In this document: in pieces, positions 9,590 to 17,571 of the stretch | Numbering within the stretch: position 1 is the stretch's first letter | Layout of the letters: each line of letters starts with the position of its first letter | Assembly: GCA_003243445.1 (NCBI GenBank) | Contig: QFQQ01000027.1 | Coordinates: 1-64,000 of the forward strand | DNA: 64,000 nt | DNA from: Citrobacter freundii | GTDB lineage: Bacteria > Bacteroidota > Bacteroidia > Chitinophagales > Chitinophagaceae | Reading direction: 5' to 3' | Position numbers and translations under genes: made by a program | Notes under the pieces: model-generated | Databases searched by the model: none | What the model was told of the DNA's origin: nothing | The model's input: only the letters and a program-made list of their open reading frames with translations

Positions 9590-11113
9590 TTACGGATTGA
9601 TTGTGTCGATTTTCTTTCCAGACAAATGAAGGTCTTCTCCCCTTCCGACCTCTGTAGAAGTTTCACCAAGCCATCCATTATCCTGATCAATGCCGTTGTA
9701 TATTTTAACAAAGTCGATTCCGGGCAGTGTTACTTTGTTTCCATTCTTATCAATTGCCCAATCAATGTCAATCCCGGAATTATCATGTGCATTCGGGTAG
9801 TTATCTGTATAACCGTACCTGAATCCATATAATACAAAGTAGCTGCCACCGGAACTCTCATCCACACCGTTTCTTGCCAGGCGGATGCCCTTGTAAGTGA
9901 TCTGCTCTTCCTTTATCCAGGATGGATAGTATGTCTGTGCATGAAAGGTATTTTTGATCTTATATCCCTGCTGGCCCTGGTTATCGGTCCAGCGGATATA
10001 GTCAGGGATAGCGATGTGATCCTGAGGATCACCTGCCGGTGTTTCTGAAGCAGGACGATGATAAGTCATTTCGTAACTGCGGAAGGTCCGCACATCATTA
10101 CCTTTTGCAAGAGCGAAGGTGTACCAGAGTTCCTGCTCAGCAGAGAAGTTTGCGCTTCCTTTGATCTCATACCATTCGTCTTCATCAGGCTTGCCATTCT
10201 TATTTTTATCATAGGCGACCATCACGATCCCGGGTTCGCAGCTTCCGCCAAACGGAGCGCCGGGCCGGGGATTGGCCGCAGCACCAAAAGCGTTTCCATC
10301 GATCCGGAAATCACGGCGACCAGCCACATTCACGATCGTATGATCAAACCCTACTACCACATAACCACCCCATCCGCCCAGCGTGATCATATTTGTCTGC
10401 TCACCCACCAGATCATTGCTCACCTTGCTAAGCATTGTTTCATAAGTATCGCCCGCATTGTACTTCGGCAACTCATTTACAAACTGACCAGGAGCGGGCA
10501 AATAATCGAATACCTTTGAAATGTAAGGTGATGATGGTTTGTCACGTTGATTCACCTCAACAAGGATCGTATCTGCCAGGTTTCCGGAAGAAGCTTTTAC
10601 CCGGAATGTTCCCTGGCCGGCAGAAGCAAACAATGCTGAAGAAGTTTTAATATCAGCCAATCTGAATAACTCAGACGGAGGATCCAGCACCTCCCACTTC
10701 ACATCGGTCAGGTACTTGAATTTTTCTGAGGCTTCCACCTTTATGATCTCGTTGGTAAACCCCGTCAGAAACTGATATCTTCCCACGGTGATCGTCGCAA
10801 CTTCCTGAACTATATTTCCACGGTTATGCGCGATGATGATCAGGCTATGAGTTCCCGCAATCTCAGGCGCCTGGAAAGTATATTGCAATCCACTGGCAGT
10901 TTTCCGGCCGTCAAGGATCCATTCAATAGAATCAATCCTGTTCCCGACAACAGGTTTAATAAGAAGACTCTCTCTTACAAGCACGTAATAGTCAGACTCA
11001 AGCCCGGAAAGAACCGGGGCATCATCCATTTGTTCAATTGTTTCTTTCCGGCAACTGCCAATAAAAAGTAAAATACCAGCCAGGCAAATAAAGAGTTTAT
11101 GTTGATTATTCAT
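9590..11113 (-). CDS. PKD-type surface lipoprotein, B12 operon (paralogue 2)
   Basis: 507 aa from the ATG at 11113. The open frame reaches 11182, inside the neighbouring gene, but the lipoprotein signal (MNNQHKLFICLAGILLFIGSC) starts at 11113; ATG 11119 is equally possible. Residues about 25-170 look like two Ig/PKD-like beta domains. The C-terminal half shares with the next gene the blocks YLPAPGQFVNE, GGWGGYVVVGFDHTIVNV, YDKNKNGKPDEDEWYEI and LPGIDFVKIYN. The DxNxNGxPDEDEWYE block resembles a calcium-binding loop. The biochemical role is unknown; its place in a cobalamin-riboswitch operon suggests surface B12 capture or hydrolysis of bound forms. Confidence 0.8.
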   Translation of the reverse strand: MNNQHKLFICLAGILLFIGSCRKETIEQMDDAPVLSGLESDYYVLVRESLLIKPVVGNRIDSIEWILDGRKTASGLQYTFQAPEIAGTHSLIIIAHNRGNIVQEVATITVGRYQFLTGFTNEIIKVEASEKFKYLTDVKWEVLDPPSELFRLADIKTSSALFASAGQGTFRVKASSGNLADTILVEVNQRDKPSSPYISKVFDYLPAPGQFVNELPKYNAGDTYETMLSKVSNDLVGEQTNMITLGGWGGYVVVGFDHTIVNVAGRRDFRIDGNAFGAAANPRPGAPFGGSCEPGIVMVAYDKNKNGKPDEDEWYEIKGSANFSAEQELWYTFALAKGNDVRTFRSYEMTYHRPASETPAGDPQDHIAIPDYIRWTDNQGQQGYKIKNTFHAQTYYPSWIKEEQITYKGIRLARNGVDESSGGSYFVLYGFRYGYTDNYPNAHDNSGIDIDWAIDKNGNKVTLPGIDFVKIYNGIDQDNGWLGETSTEVGRGEDLHLSGKKIDTINP

Positions 11114-11171
11114 GTTCATTAAATTAATTGGTGAGACCGTGGTGATGCTTATGAAATGCCCAACACGTTTT

Positions 11172-12647
11172 TTAGTTTTCAAGATGCATATCCAGAATTC
11201 CCGATACGCTCAGCATGCGATCTTCATTCATATTCGCGTCCTGCACACCAGCGCCCGGATTGAAAATATCCCTTGCGAAAGGATACACGACTTTCTGCAC
11301 CTTGATAAAATCTATCCCGGGTAACTGCACATGCTCTCCTTTGCTGTTGACGGCCAGATCCAGGTCTATGTTCAGCTTTTGACTGAACTGGCCCGTCCCG
11401 GAAAGATCTCTTGTGATACGTTTACCTTTACGCGTGAAAGAGTTACTCCATCCGGCCATTAACCCTACTTGCTTAGTGGCTATATCGATCATATTGTACC
11501 CCGGAAAAAATCCCCTTACGGAAAAGGCACCACTATAGGTGAGAGAACTTGTAAACGTCTTTTGATTGATGATCTGCCCTTTGACCGGTTCGGGCTGATT
11601 ATCCTTCCAGCTGAAATAAGTATAGATACGTCTTGTATCGACAGTTGTACTGTCATACGCAAACGACATTTCATAGTCTGGCAGATCATCCAGGCCATAG
11701 TCTTTATTCCTGATCTCATACCATTCGTCTTCATCCGGTTTTTCATTTTTATTCCGGTCATAGGCTACATAGACAGCCGGCGGATCAAGGTTACCAATGA
11801 TCGCTGTCAATTCTATATCTGCTTTACCCGGCACATTTACAACCGTATGATCAAATTGAAATGTAGCACTGCCGCCCCAGGAGCCAAGCAGCAGACTAAG
11901 TCCCGGATTTTGCTTTCTCAGTTCCGTGGCTTTCGCTAAGAAAGCAGTGTAGTCAAGCGGGAATTCACTGCCGAAATCCCAGTTCTGTGCGGCCCCGATA
12001 ATTGACCAGTTGTGGTTCCTTGCCGGCGCGGGAAGATATTCCAGCAGCTTATACGCGTTTCTGACATACTGCGCATTATTCACCGTGATGCCAATGGTTG
12101 ATATGGTCGATTGCTTTCCGGCCGTCACACGAAACCTCAGCTCATAATTTCCCGGCAGGAATGAAATAAAACTCAAGTCAGGCTCTTTCCCGATCACAGA
12201 ATCCCCAAGAGACCATTGATACTGGTAATCTGACCGTGCAGGCCCGGCCACTGTTGGCCTGATCTCAAGTACTTCACAAATCGAAACAGGCCCGGGATCT
12301 TCCAGCGAGACAGTGATCGCCTTTTCTACAAAGACATTGTACAGGTATTCATCTGTACCGCCCCAGTTGGTTACCTTCAACTTCACATCAAAATTGCCGG
12401 CCTCAGTTGCCTGAAATGTATAATTGGCAGCGCCTGTTGCAACCGGCACTCCATTCACCTCCCATTTATAAGTATTCCCCAGCAGGCCATTGATATCCGG
12501 AGCCAGTATGATCTTGTCCCCGATATTCATCACGATCGTATCCTTTCTTACATCGGAGATCGCAGGCGCGTAATATTCTCCCTTTGTACAGGAGATAACA
12601 AAGAAAGTGACAGCTGTAAGCAGCGTCAGAGAAGCCAGTCTTTTCAT
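11172..12647 (-). CDS. PKD-type surface lipoprotein, B12 operon (paralogue 1)
   Basis: 491 aa. Lipobox MKRLASLTLLTAVTFFVISC. Two Ig/PKD-like domains at about residues 30-110 and 110-200 (EATEAGNFDVKLKVTNWGG and SFLPGNYELRFRVTAG are typical PKD strands). The C-terminal half is homologous to the adjacent gene: EYLPAPARNHNW, GSWGGSATFQFDHTVVNV, YDRNKNEKPDEDEWYEI and LPGIDFIKVQK. Presumably arose by tandem duplication. It lies between the propeller lipoprotein (51-bp gap) and its paralogue. I see no catalytic triad. Surface display by lipidation is likely. Confidence 0.82.
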   Translation of the reverse strand: MKRLASLTLLTAVTFFVISCTKGEYYAPAISDVRKDTIVMNIGDKIILAPDINGLLGNTYKWEVNGVPVATGAANYTFQATEAGNFDVKLKVTNWGGTDEYLYNVFVEKAITVSLEDPGPVSICEVLEIRPTVAGPARSDYQYQWSLGDSVIGKEPDLSFISFLPGNYELRFRVTAGKQSTISTIGITVNNAQYVRNAYKLLEYLPAPARNHNWSIIGAAQNWDFGSEFPLDYTAFLAKATELRKQNPGLSLLLGSWGGSATFQFDHTVVNVPGKADIELTAIIGNLDPPAVYVAYDRNKNEKPDEDEWYEIRNKDYGLDDLPDYEMSFAYDSTTVDTRRIYTYFSWKDNQPEPVKGQIINQKTFTSSLTYSGAFSVRGFFPGYNMIDIATKQVGLMAGWSNSFTRKGKRITRDLSGTGQFSQKLNIDLDLAVNSKGEHVQLPGIDFIKVQKVVYPFARDIFNPGAGVQDANMNEDRMLSVSGILDMHLEN

Positions 12648-12698
12648 GTGTTTTGGTTTCAGGTTATATAGTGATCTTGAACAGAAATACGTTGATCA

Positions 12699-13841
12699 TT
12701 ATTTCAACAAGGCAAAGTGTGCCGGAATATCACCGGTGCGCACGCTCCATTTCTTCCTGCCATCTTTTCCAAAACAGTAAAGAATTCCCGGTGAAACATA
12801 ATTCCCTGCATCCGTCACATAGATATCCTTTGTCACCGGGTTCACCATAATTCCATAAGGAATTTCAATCGTCTTATCCGTGCCATCGGTTATAAAAGAA
12901 TTGGTTATTATCTCCCTTGTACGCGTATTTACAATGCCATAAGTGATCACGTTGGTATACGTGACATAACTCCATTCGGTACTGTATGTATAAAGTGAAT
13001 CGCCATCCAAATAAAAATTACTGACTGCGACCGGCAATGTATCTGTGACCTTTTGCTGCGCTTTATCGATGAAATAAAGACGGGAAGGAAGCTGTTTGTA
13101 ATCGCCTCTGGAGGTAACCCAGAGATCGCCGCGCTTATCGGCCTTTACATGATGAAGGTTATACGCAACATCAATGCGCTTATCTTCCCTGAATGTCAGC
13201 AGGTCGATCACAGAAACCGTGCGTTCATACTTTTCCGTATTACCCGCGCCCATGTAACCGCCGGAGTTGGCGACATAGATCTTCCCGTCCGTGATCTCTA
13301 ATTCATCCGGTTGAAAACCGACGATGCACTTATCGACAATGCTAAGCGTGGCAGTATCGATCTTGGCGACATATCCTTTTTGTGCATAGTTTGGATTGAT
13401 CTCGATCGGTCCGGCGTATGAGGTAACGTACGCAAATTGCTTATCGAACTTTATATACCGGCAATTAGGTATTTCGATCTGCCCGATCCGTTTGGCCGTC
13501 CTTGCGTCCATCACTTCCACTTTATTGGATGCATTGATCACTGCATATAATCTGCCGCCATAAATGCGGATATCATTTCCCACATCACCCATTTCCTTTG
13601 GAACAGCCGGATTCACTGACGCATAAATATTCCGCTGATAAATACCCGTCCGGTAGTCAAAAAAATCAAGCGTGCTTTTATTACTCCCCATATTACCTTC
13701 ATTCAAGAGGTAAAAACCGGCAAACCCATCCACCGACGGCGTTTCAACAGGAATATCTTCATTCAAAAAAACACCGACATCCTTTCTGCAGGACGTAACA
13801 ATAATCAGCAGGACCATCGCAACGAGGTAAACTTTTTTCAT
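12699..13841 (-). CDS. BtuG-like cobalamin-binding propeller lipoprotein (DUF5074/YncE-like)
   Basis: 380 aa. Lipobox MKKVYLVAMVLLIIVTSC. The mature chain is a run of propeller blades beginning GFAGFYLLNEGNMGSNKSTLDF, with blade motifs GKIYVANSG, GDLWVTSRG and KDIYVTDAG. This matches the DUF5074/YncE-like family to which the Bacteroides cobalamin-binding protein BtuG belongs. The start ATG overlaps the receptor's stop by 4 bases (ATGA), so the two are translationally coupled, as expected for a receptor and its surface lid. The substrate assignment rests on family, gene order and the riboswitch, not on visible binding residues. Confidence 0.85.
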   Translation of the reverse strand: MKKVYLVAMVLLIIVTSCRKDVGVFLNEDIPVETPSVDGFAGFYLLNEGNMGSNKSTLDFFDYRTGIYQRNIYASVNPAVPKEMGDVGNDIRIYGGRLYAVINASNKVEVMDARTAKRIGQIEIPNCRYIKFDKQFAYVTSYAGPIEINPNYAQKGYVAKIDTATLSIVDKCIVGFQPDELEITDGKIYVANSGGYMGAGNTEKYERTVSVIDLLTFREDKRIDVAYNLHHVKADKRGDLWVTSRGDYKQLPSRLYFIDKAQQKVTDTLPVAVSNFYLDGDSLYTYSTEWSYVTYTNVITYGIVNTRTREIITNSFITDGTDKTIEIPYGIMVNPVTKDIYVTDAGNYVSPGILYCFGKDGRKKWSVRTGDIPAHFALLK

Positions 13842-15916
13842 AGCTCGACAGATAAAATGATTTTATAATTACGTTTGGGCATGGGATAGTTCAGGACAAC
13901 TTCATAATCCTGGTTGAAAACGTTATTGATCTCGGCCGAGATCTTACAAGCAGCTTTCCTGAATGCGAAATCCCTTGATGCAGAAAGATCACTTGTGTAC
14001 CAGGGCTGTTCGTAGTTTTCAGAGATATTTGCAGAGTTGTGATACCGTTCGCCGGTATAGATATAACTGTAGTTCAATCTCCATTTTTTATAAAGCACGC
14101 CCGCGATCATTGATCCGCTATGCCAGGGGATATAGGGAATTTGTCCGCCATAGGTTTCATACTGCAGATCAGGATTTCTGCGTTTGGTAAAATCCTGTGC
14201 GAGCTGATAAGTGTAGGTCGATCGGAGGTTCAGGGCAAGATCACGGGACAATTGAAAACTTTCTTCAGAAACAATATCAACACCTTTGATCTCCACCAAA
14301 CCGATATTCATCATCATCCACCGATACATACCGCTGCCTTTGGGAACGGCAATTATTTTATCCGTCACGCGGTTGTAATAAGCATCGGCCTGCAATTGCC
14401 ATCTTTTTATCACGGCGTTTGCCGGAGCTTTCACATATACAAATCCAAGATTGAATTGATGGGTAAACTCCGGCTTCAACGCGATGTTCCCGATATCTGT
14501 ATAATAGAGATCGTTAAACGTTGGCATCCGGAAGATCTTTTTATAAAATGCGCGCAGGTTGAACTCATGCCGGAGGAATGGTTTGTAAGAAAAGAAAATG
14601 GCCGGTGTAAGTTCATGCTTTGAAGGCGACGCAACAGCAGGATCATTGCTTCCTGCATTACCGCGGGAAACAGATTCATTTACCAATGTACTCAACAGGC
14701 TGCCTTGTAATTTTATCCTGCCGACCTCTCCCGCTACGGCCAATGCGATCAATGAAGTAAATCTTTTTGGAAAAACAAACCCATCAAGATTGGAGCGCAG
14801 CGTATTCCATTGGAAGTCGGCGGACAGATTCATATCGATATTCTTCGCAATCGCATACTTATTGGCTACTGACCCGTACCATTCTTCCTGGTGAAATGTA
14901 TTATTGATATACAGCAGGGTTGTATCCGGGTTCAGGTACCGCATGTAATCATTGGCATACTTTGCATTTACCTGCAGGTCATATTTAGGCACGATGTTTT
15001 TTTGAAATGATCCCTGCACAAAAAAGTTGCGGTCCCACTGCCGCTGCGATCTTTTCCAGACATTGTTTACAATGGCGCCGGGAATGCCTCTTTCCGAATT
15101 ATAGAAATATGTTTTAACATTCCACTGTCCCCGCTTTAGGTTGCCATACAGGCCGGCTTCTGCGCGTTGAGCTTCGACGTCTCCATTCTGCCTTACCGCG
15201 GTAGTATCCCAGGCTGTATTGCCGGATGCATGAAACACGCGCTTATAGCGGAACTTATATTTCCCGGATGAATGAAGATATTCACTGCTAAATGCAAGAT
15301 TGACCTTATCATTCAACTTCTTTTCCCATAAAACAGATGGATTGATCAGATCAAACGAACCTGATTTCAATACGGCTTTGAAGTGTGAAGACGATAGTGA
15401 ATCAAAAACCGGCCGGCGGCTTTTCAGGTACACGGAACCGGAGGAGCCAAAGTCCCTGGCGGGCTGAAAGATATCGCTCTTCTGTCCGTTATATAACGAA
15501 ATCGATTCGATATTGTCAAGAGAGAATTTACCAAGATCTATTTGTCCGTTCTGTGCGTTACCCAATTGTATTCCATCATAGAATACGCCCATATGATTCG
15601 TACCCATGCTGCGCATATCAACAGTTTTCAGACCACCGATACCGCCATAATCCTTTACCTGTATGCCCGCGAAATAGCGCATGGCATCCGCTACTGAAAA
15701 GCTGTTAAGACTTTTCAGTTCATCTCCCGTCAGCTTCTGCGCGGGAATCACTTCCTTATGCGTAACAGCGGACACGGTGACACCACGCAACAGCTTCACG
15801 TGGCCGGTATCCGGCCTGACGCGAATGCTATCATTGGTCTGTTGCGCATTCACGTATGCGCATACGAATGTAAACAGCGCTGCCAACAGCACTTTTCGAA
15901 CAGCTGGAAATACCAT
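13838..15916 (-). CDS. btuB: BtuB-like TonB-dependent cobalamin receptor
   Basis: 692 aa from ATG 15916. Signal peptide MVFPAVRKVLLAALFTFVCA..NAQ. Plug domain at about residues 45-170 (QVKDYGGIGGLKTVDMRSMG, FYDGIQLGNAQNGQIDLG); the rest is a 22-strand-type barrel with a typical aromatic C-terminus (YKIILSVEL). It transports a bound ligand across the outer membrane using TonB energy. The reading frame stays open to an ATG at 16003, adding 29 residues, but those would precede the signal peptide and lie in the leader between the riboswitch and the gene, so 15916 is far more likely. It is the first gene of the B12 operon and overlaps the BtuG-like gene by 4 bp. Confidence 0.88.
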   Translation of the reverse strand: MVFPAVRKVLLAALFTFVCAYVNAQQTNDSIRVRPDTGHVKLLRGVTVSAVTHKEVIPAQKLTGDELKSLNSFSVADAMRYFAGIQVKDYGGIGGLKTVDMRSMGTNHMGVFYDGIQLGNAQNGQIDLGKFSLDNIESISLYNGQKSDIFQPARDFGSSGSVYLKSRRPVFDSLSSSHFKAVLKSGSFDLINPSVLWEKKLNDKVNLAFSSEYLHSSGKYKFRYKRVFHASGNTAWDTTAVRQNGDVEAQRAEAGLYGNLKRGQWNVKTYFYNSERGIPGAIVNNVWKRSQRQWDRNFFVQGSFQKNIVPKYDLQVNAKYANDYMRYLNPDTTLLYINNTFHQEEWYGSVANKYAIAKNIDMNLSADFQWNTLRSNLDGFVFPKRFTSLIALAVAGEVGRIKLQGSLLSTLVNESVSRGNAGSNDPAVASPSKHELTPAIFFSYKPFLRHEFNLRAFYKKIFRMPTFNDLYYTDIGNIALKPEFTHQFNLGFVYVKAPANAVIKRWQLQADAYYNRVTDKIIAVPKGSGMYRWMMMNIGLVEIKGVDIVSEESFQLSRDLALNLRSTYTYQLAQDFTKRRNPDLQYETYGGQIPYIPWHSGSMIAGVLYKKWRLNYSYIYTGERYHNSANISENYEQPWYTSDLSASRDFAFRKAACKISAEINNVFNQDYEVVLNYPMPKRNYKIILSVEL

Positions 15917-16033
15917 TACTATTTGATATAAATGATCAAACAGCTTTACAGGATGACATGCTAAAACAGTAATACTGACCTGATCAGTACCGATTGCATT
16001 CAAAGCTTCAATCCACGAAAGCTTAAAATTATC
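15917..16033 (-). promoter_or_regulatory. Leader between B12 aptamer and receptor start (expression platform)
   Basis: Two short inverted repeats are visible on the minus strand: AAGCTT..AAGCTT (10-nt spacer) just after the aptamer, and TACTGATCAGGTCAGTA, a perfect 6-bp stem with a 5-nt loop. Neither carries a long T tract, so translational or anti-structure control is more likely than simple termination. The exact switching helix cannot be fixed by eye. Confidence 0.45.
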
Positions 16034-16214
16034 TGCTTTGGCAGGTCTCCTGGCTTGTTCTCATTTTGATCAGCCTTCCCATCCCGGACCCAGATCCGGA
16101 AAAGTGGCAGTATGTGTCAAAATGCTTAGATAGAACTTACAGTAGCGGGTCTGCTCAGGTTTTGCACCTGATTCCCTTTTAATCAAGTTGACCCAGGTTG
16201 GGTCAATTGAACCA
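16034..16214 (-). promoter_or_regulatory. Cobalamin (AdoCbl) riboswitch
   Basis: Read on the minus strand the region holds the conserved cobalamin aptamer elements in order: AAAAGGGAATCAGGTGCAAA, ACCCGCTACTGTAAG, TGCCACT, GGGAAGGC and the B12 box AAGCCAGGAGACCTGCC. A P2-like hairpin precedes them (TTGACCCAACCTGGGTCAA). It lies about 120 nt upstream of the receptor ATG at 15916. Cobalamin binding is expected to shut off the whole five-gene uptake operon. Ends are estimated by eye. Confidence 0.95.
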
Positions 16215-16369
16215 ATGCGTGGCGAATGTACAGATATAAGTTGAGTAATTGCAATTTGTTTAACAAAAAGGGATGGATAGCGGGTTATACGTTTGTTGCT
16301 ACATATCTGATTAAGGAAGGTTGAGACTAAATACTATTTAGAAGTTGACAATATATTATGACCAATAAA

Positions 16370-16391
16370 AAACTCCCTTTAAAGGGAGTTT
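16370..16391 (-). terminator. Terminator of the small 61-aa gene
   Basis: Perfect palindrome AAACTCCCTTT / AAAGGGAGTTT, three bases past the stop of the gene at 16395, followed on the minus strand by a T-rich tract. Confidence 0.8.
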
Positions 16392-16394
16392 GCA

Positions 16395-16580
16395 TCATAA
16401 GATACCAGCTTTCAGAAGCGCCATAAAGATCCGTCCCTGCTCGGCCGTTTTTATGAAGTTTGAAAGGGAATCGTTGGTTTTGGGACGAGACTTTGGAAAG
16501 ACTCGATTTGGATTGGCAGCATGTTGCTCTCTTGCCTGTTGTTGCAACATTTTGATCTTTTTGTAAACAGGATCTTCCAT
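16395..16580 (-). CDS. Small protein of unknown function, partner of the DUF6934-like gene
   Basis: 61 aa, basic N-terminal helix (YKKIKMLQQQAREQ) and a hydrophobic C-terminal tail (IFMALLKAGIL). I do not recognise a family. It follows the DUF6934-like gene by 12 bp in the same direction and is followed at once by a strong terminator, which supports it being translated as the second gene of a two-gene unit. A toxin/antitoxin-like pairing is possible but only a guess. Confidence 0.6.
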   Translation of the reverse strand: MEDPVYKKIKMLQQQAREQHAANPNRVFPKSRPKTNDSLSNFIKTAEQGRIFMALLKAGIL

Positions 16581-16592
16581 TTCTATATTTTT

Positions 16593-17171
16593 TTAGGTTA
16601 AAAAATCATTATTCGAAGTCAGCCTCAGAATGAAACAATTGAATATGCTCTCCCATTTTACTGAAAGATGTTTTGGAATTTTCACTGGCGATGCCCCCAG
16701 ATCATCATAATCAAGAACAAACAGGTCATCTTTTTCCTTCGCTTTTAAAAGTCGTATATAATATTTAACACCAAAGACATCAAAATACTCGCACAGATAA
16801 TCGTGATTGAGCTGAAACAGTTTATAGTATAGATATGCCCTTGTCAGATTTGCCCCATCGACACCGACGAAGCGATCACGATTAATGTCAAGGAACGAAA
16901 GTACTCCTAATAATACTGTCGAGTATACTTTTGAACTGTCTTGATGTTTTATCACAGCAAGGTCGTTTATCTCATTATCATCCCCCAGGGGTCCAAATGA
17001 CAAATTGAATACACCTGGCAAAAATGGATTGCAACTTTCAAGAATATTAACATGTAAAACAACAGGTCGCCCGGAAATATCAAAGCTTGTAAACTTGAAA
17101 ACAGAGAAGTCTGTTGATATATTCTCAACAGGATAAGTGTTTCTAAAATCAATGGCTATATTCAATTTCAT
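16593..17171 (-). CDS. DUF6934-like protein
   Basis: 192 aa, cytoplasmic, no motifs of an enzyme. The order FKFTSFDISGRPVVLHV, FNLSFGPLGDDNEINDLAVI, KVYSTVLLGVLSFLDINRDR and GANLTRAYLYYKLF matches what I remember of the DUF6934 family of Bacteroidota (FGD..DDGEIND, KVLATV, GSTxxRTRLY). The family's function is unknown. Base composition is visibly AT-richer than the neighbouring receptor genes, which suggests later acquisition. It forms a short unit with the 61-aa gene. Confidence 0.6.
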   Translation of the reverse strand: MKLNIAIDFRNTYPVENISTDFSVFKFTSFDISGRPVVLHVNILESCNPFLPGVFNLSFGPLGDDNEINDLAVIKHQDSSKVYSTVLLGVLSFLDINRDRFVGVDGANLTRAYLYYKLFQLNHDYLCEYFDVFGVKYYIRLLKAKEKDDLFVLDYDDLGASPVKIPKHLSVKWESIFNCFILRLTSNNDFLT

Positions 17172-17504
17172 AAGGAGGCTACAGGATAAAAAATCAATCT
17201 TTACTTACATAAAGGAACAACGAAAACGGGATTTGAAATAAAAATCATCGATGTCTTTTCACCGGAAAAAGATGTTTTTTTCCCGTTATAGGAAAGGAAG
17301 AAAATTCTTAGACCATAGTCTTATAAACTTGAATAAATTATTAGCAATTATTCTCTGTCTTAAATTGAAAACGTATATCGATCGTATTGCAGGAAAGATA
17401 TTGATCACCTTTTGATGCCGCCTATTTTCTTTTCGTAATTTCTTCCTTCCTGCCTCACCATATATAAAACAAGCCAGGGGCAATGAAGCAGCAATCAGTA
17501 CTGT
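17172..17504. other. Intergenic region, AT-rich
   Basis: No supportable gene. It contains the upstream region of the DUF6934-like gene and the distal side of the terminator at 17505-17540. The 120-codon minus-strand frame across 17286-17648 overlaps the receptor C-terminus and has no protein-like composition. Confidence 0.5.
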
Positions 17505-17540
17505 AAAAAACACCGGCCCGGACTTGCGTCCGGGCCGGTG
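17505..17540 (-). terminator. Terminator of the siderophore-type receptor gene
   Basis: Perfect 13-bp GC-rich stem CACCGGCCCGGAC / GTCCGGGCCGGTG with a 4-nt loop; on the minus strand it is followed by TTTTTT. It lies 31 bp after the receptor stop. Confidence 0.92.
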
Positions 17541-17571
17541 ATGGATAAACCCACTATTATTAAAGTGCTGT

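Noticed and set aside
16214..16300. Promoter for the B12 operon
   Set aside because: TATATCTG at 16231-16238 resembles the -7 box, but the nearest TTG elements lie 13 or 25 bp away instead of about 19, so it is not called.
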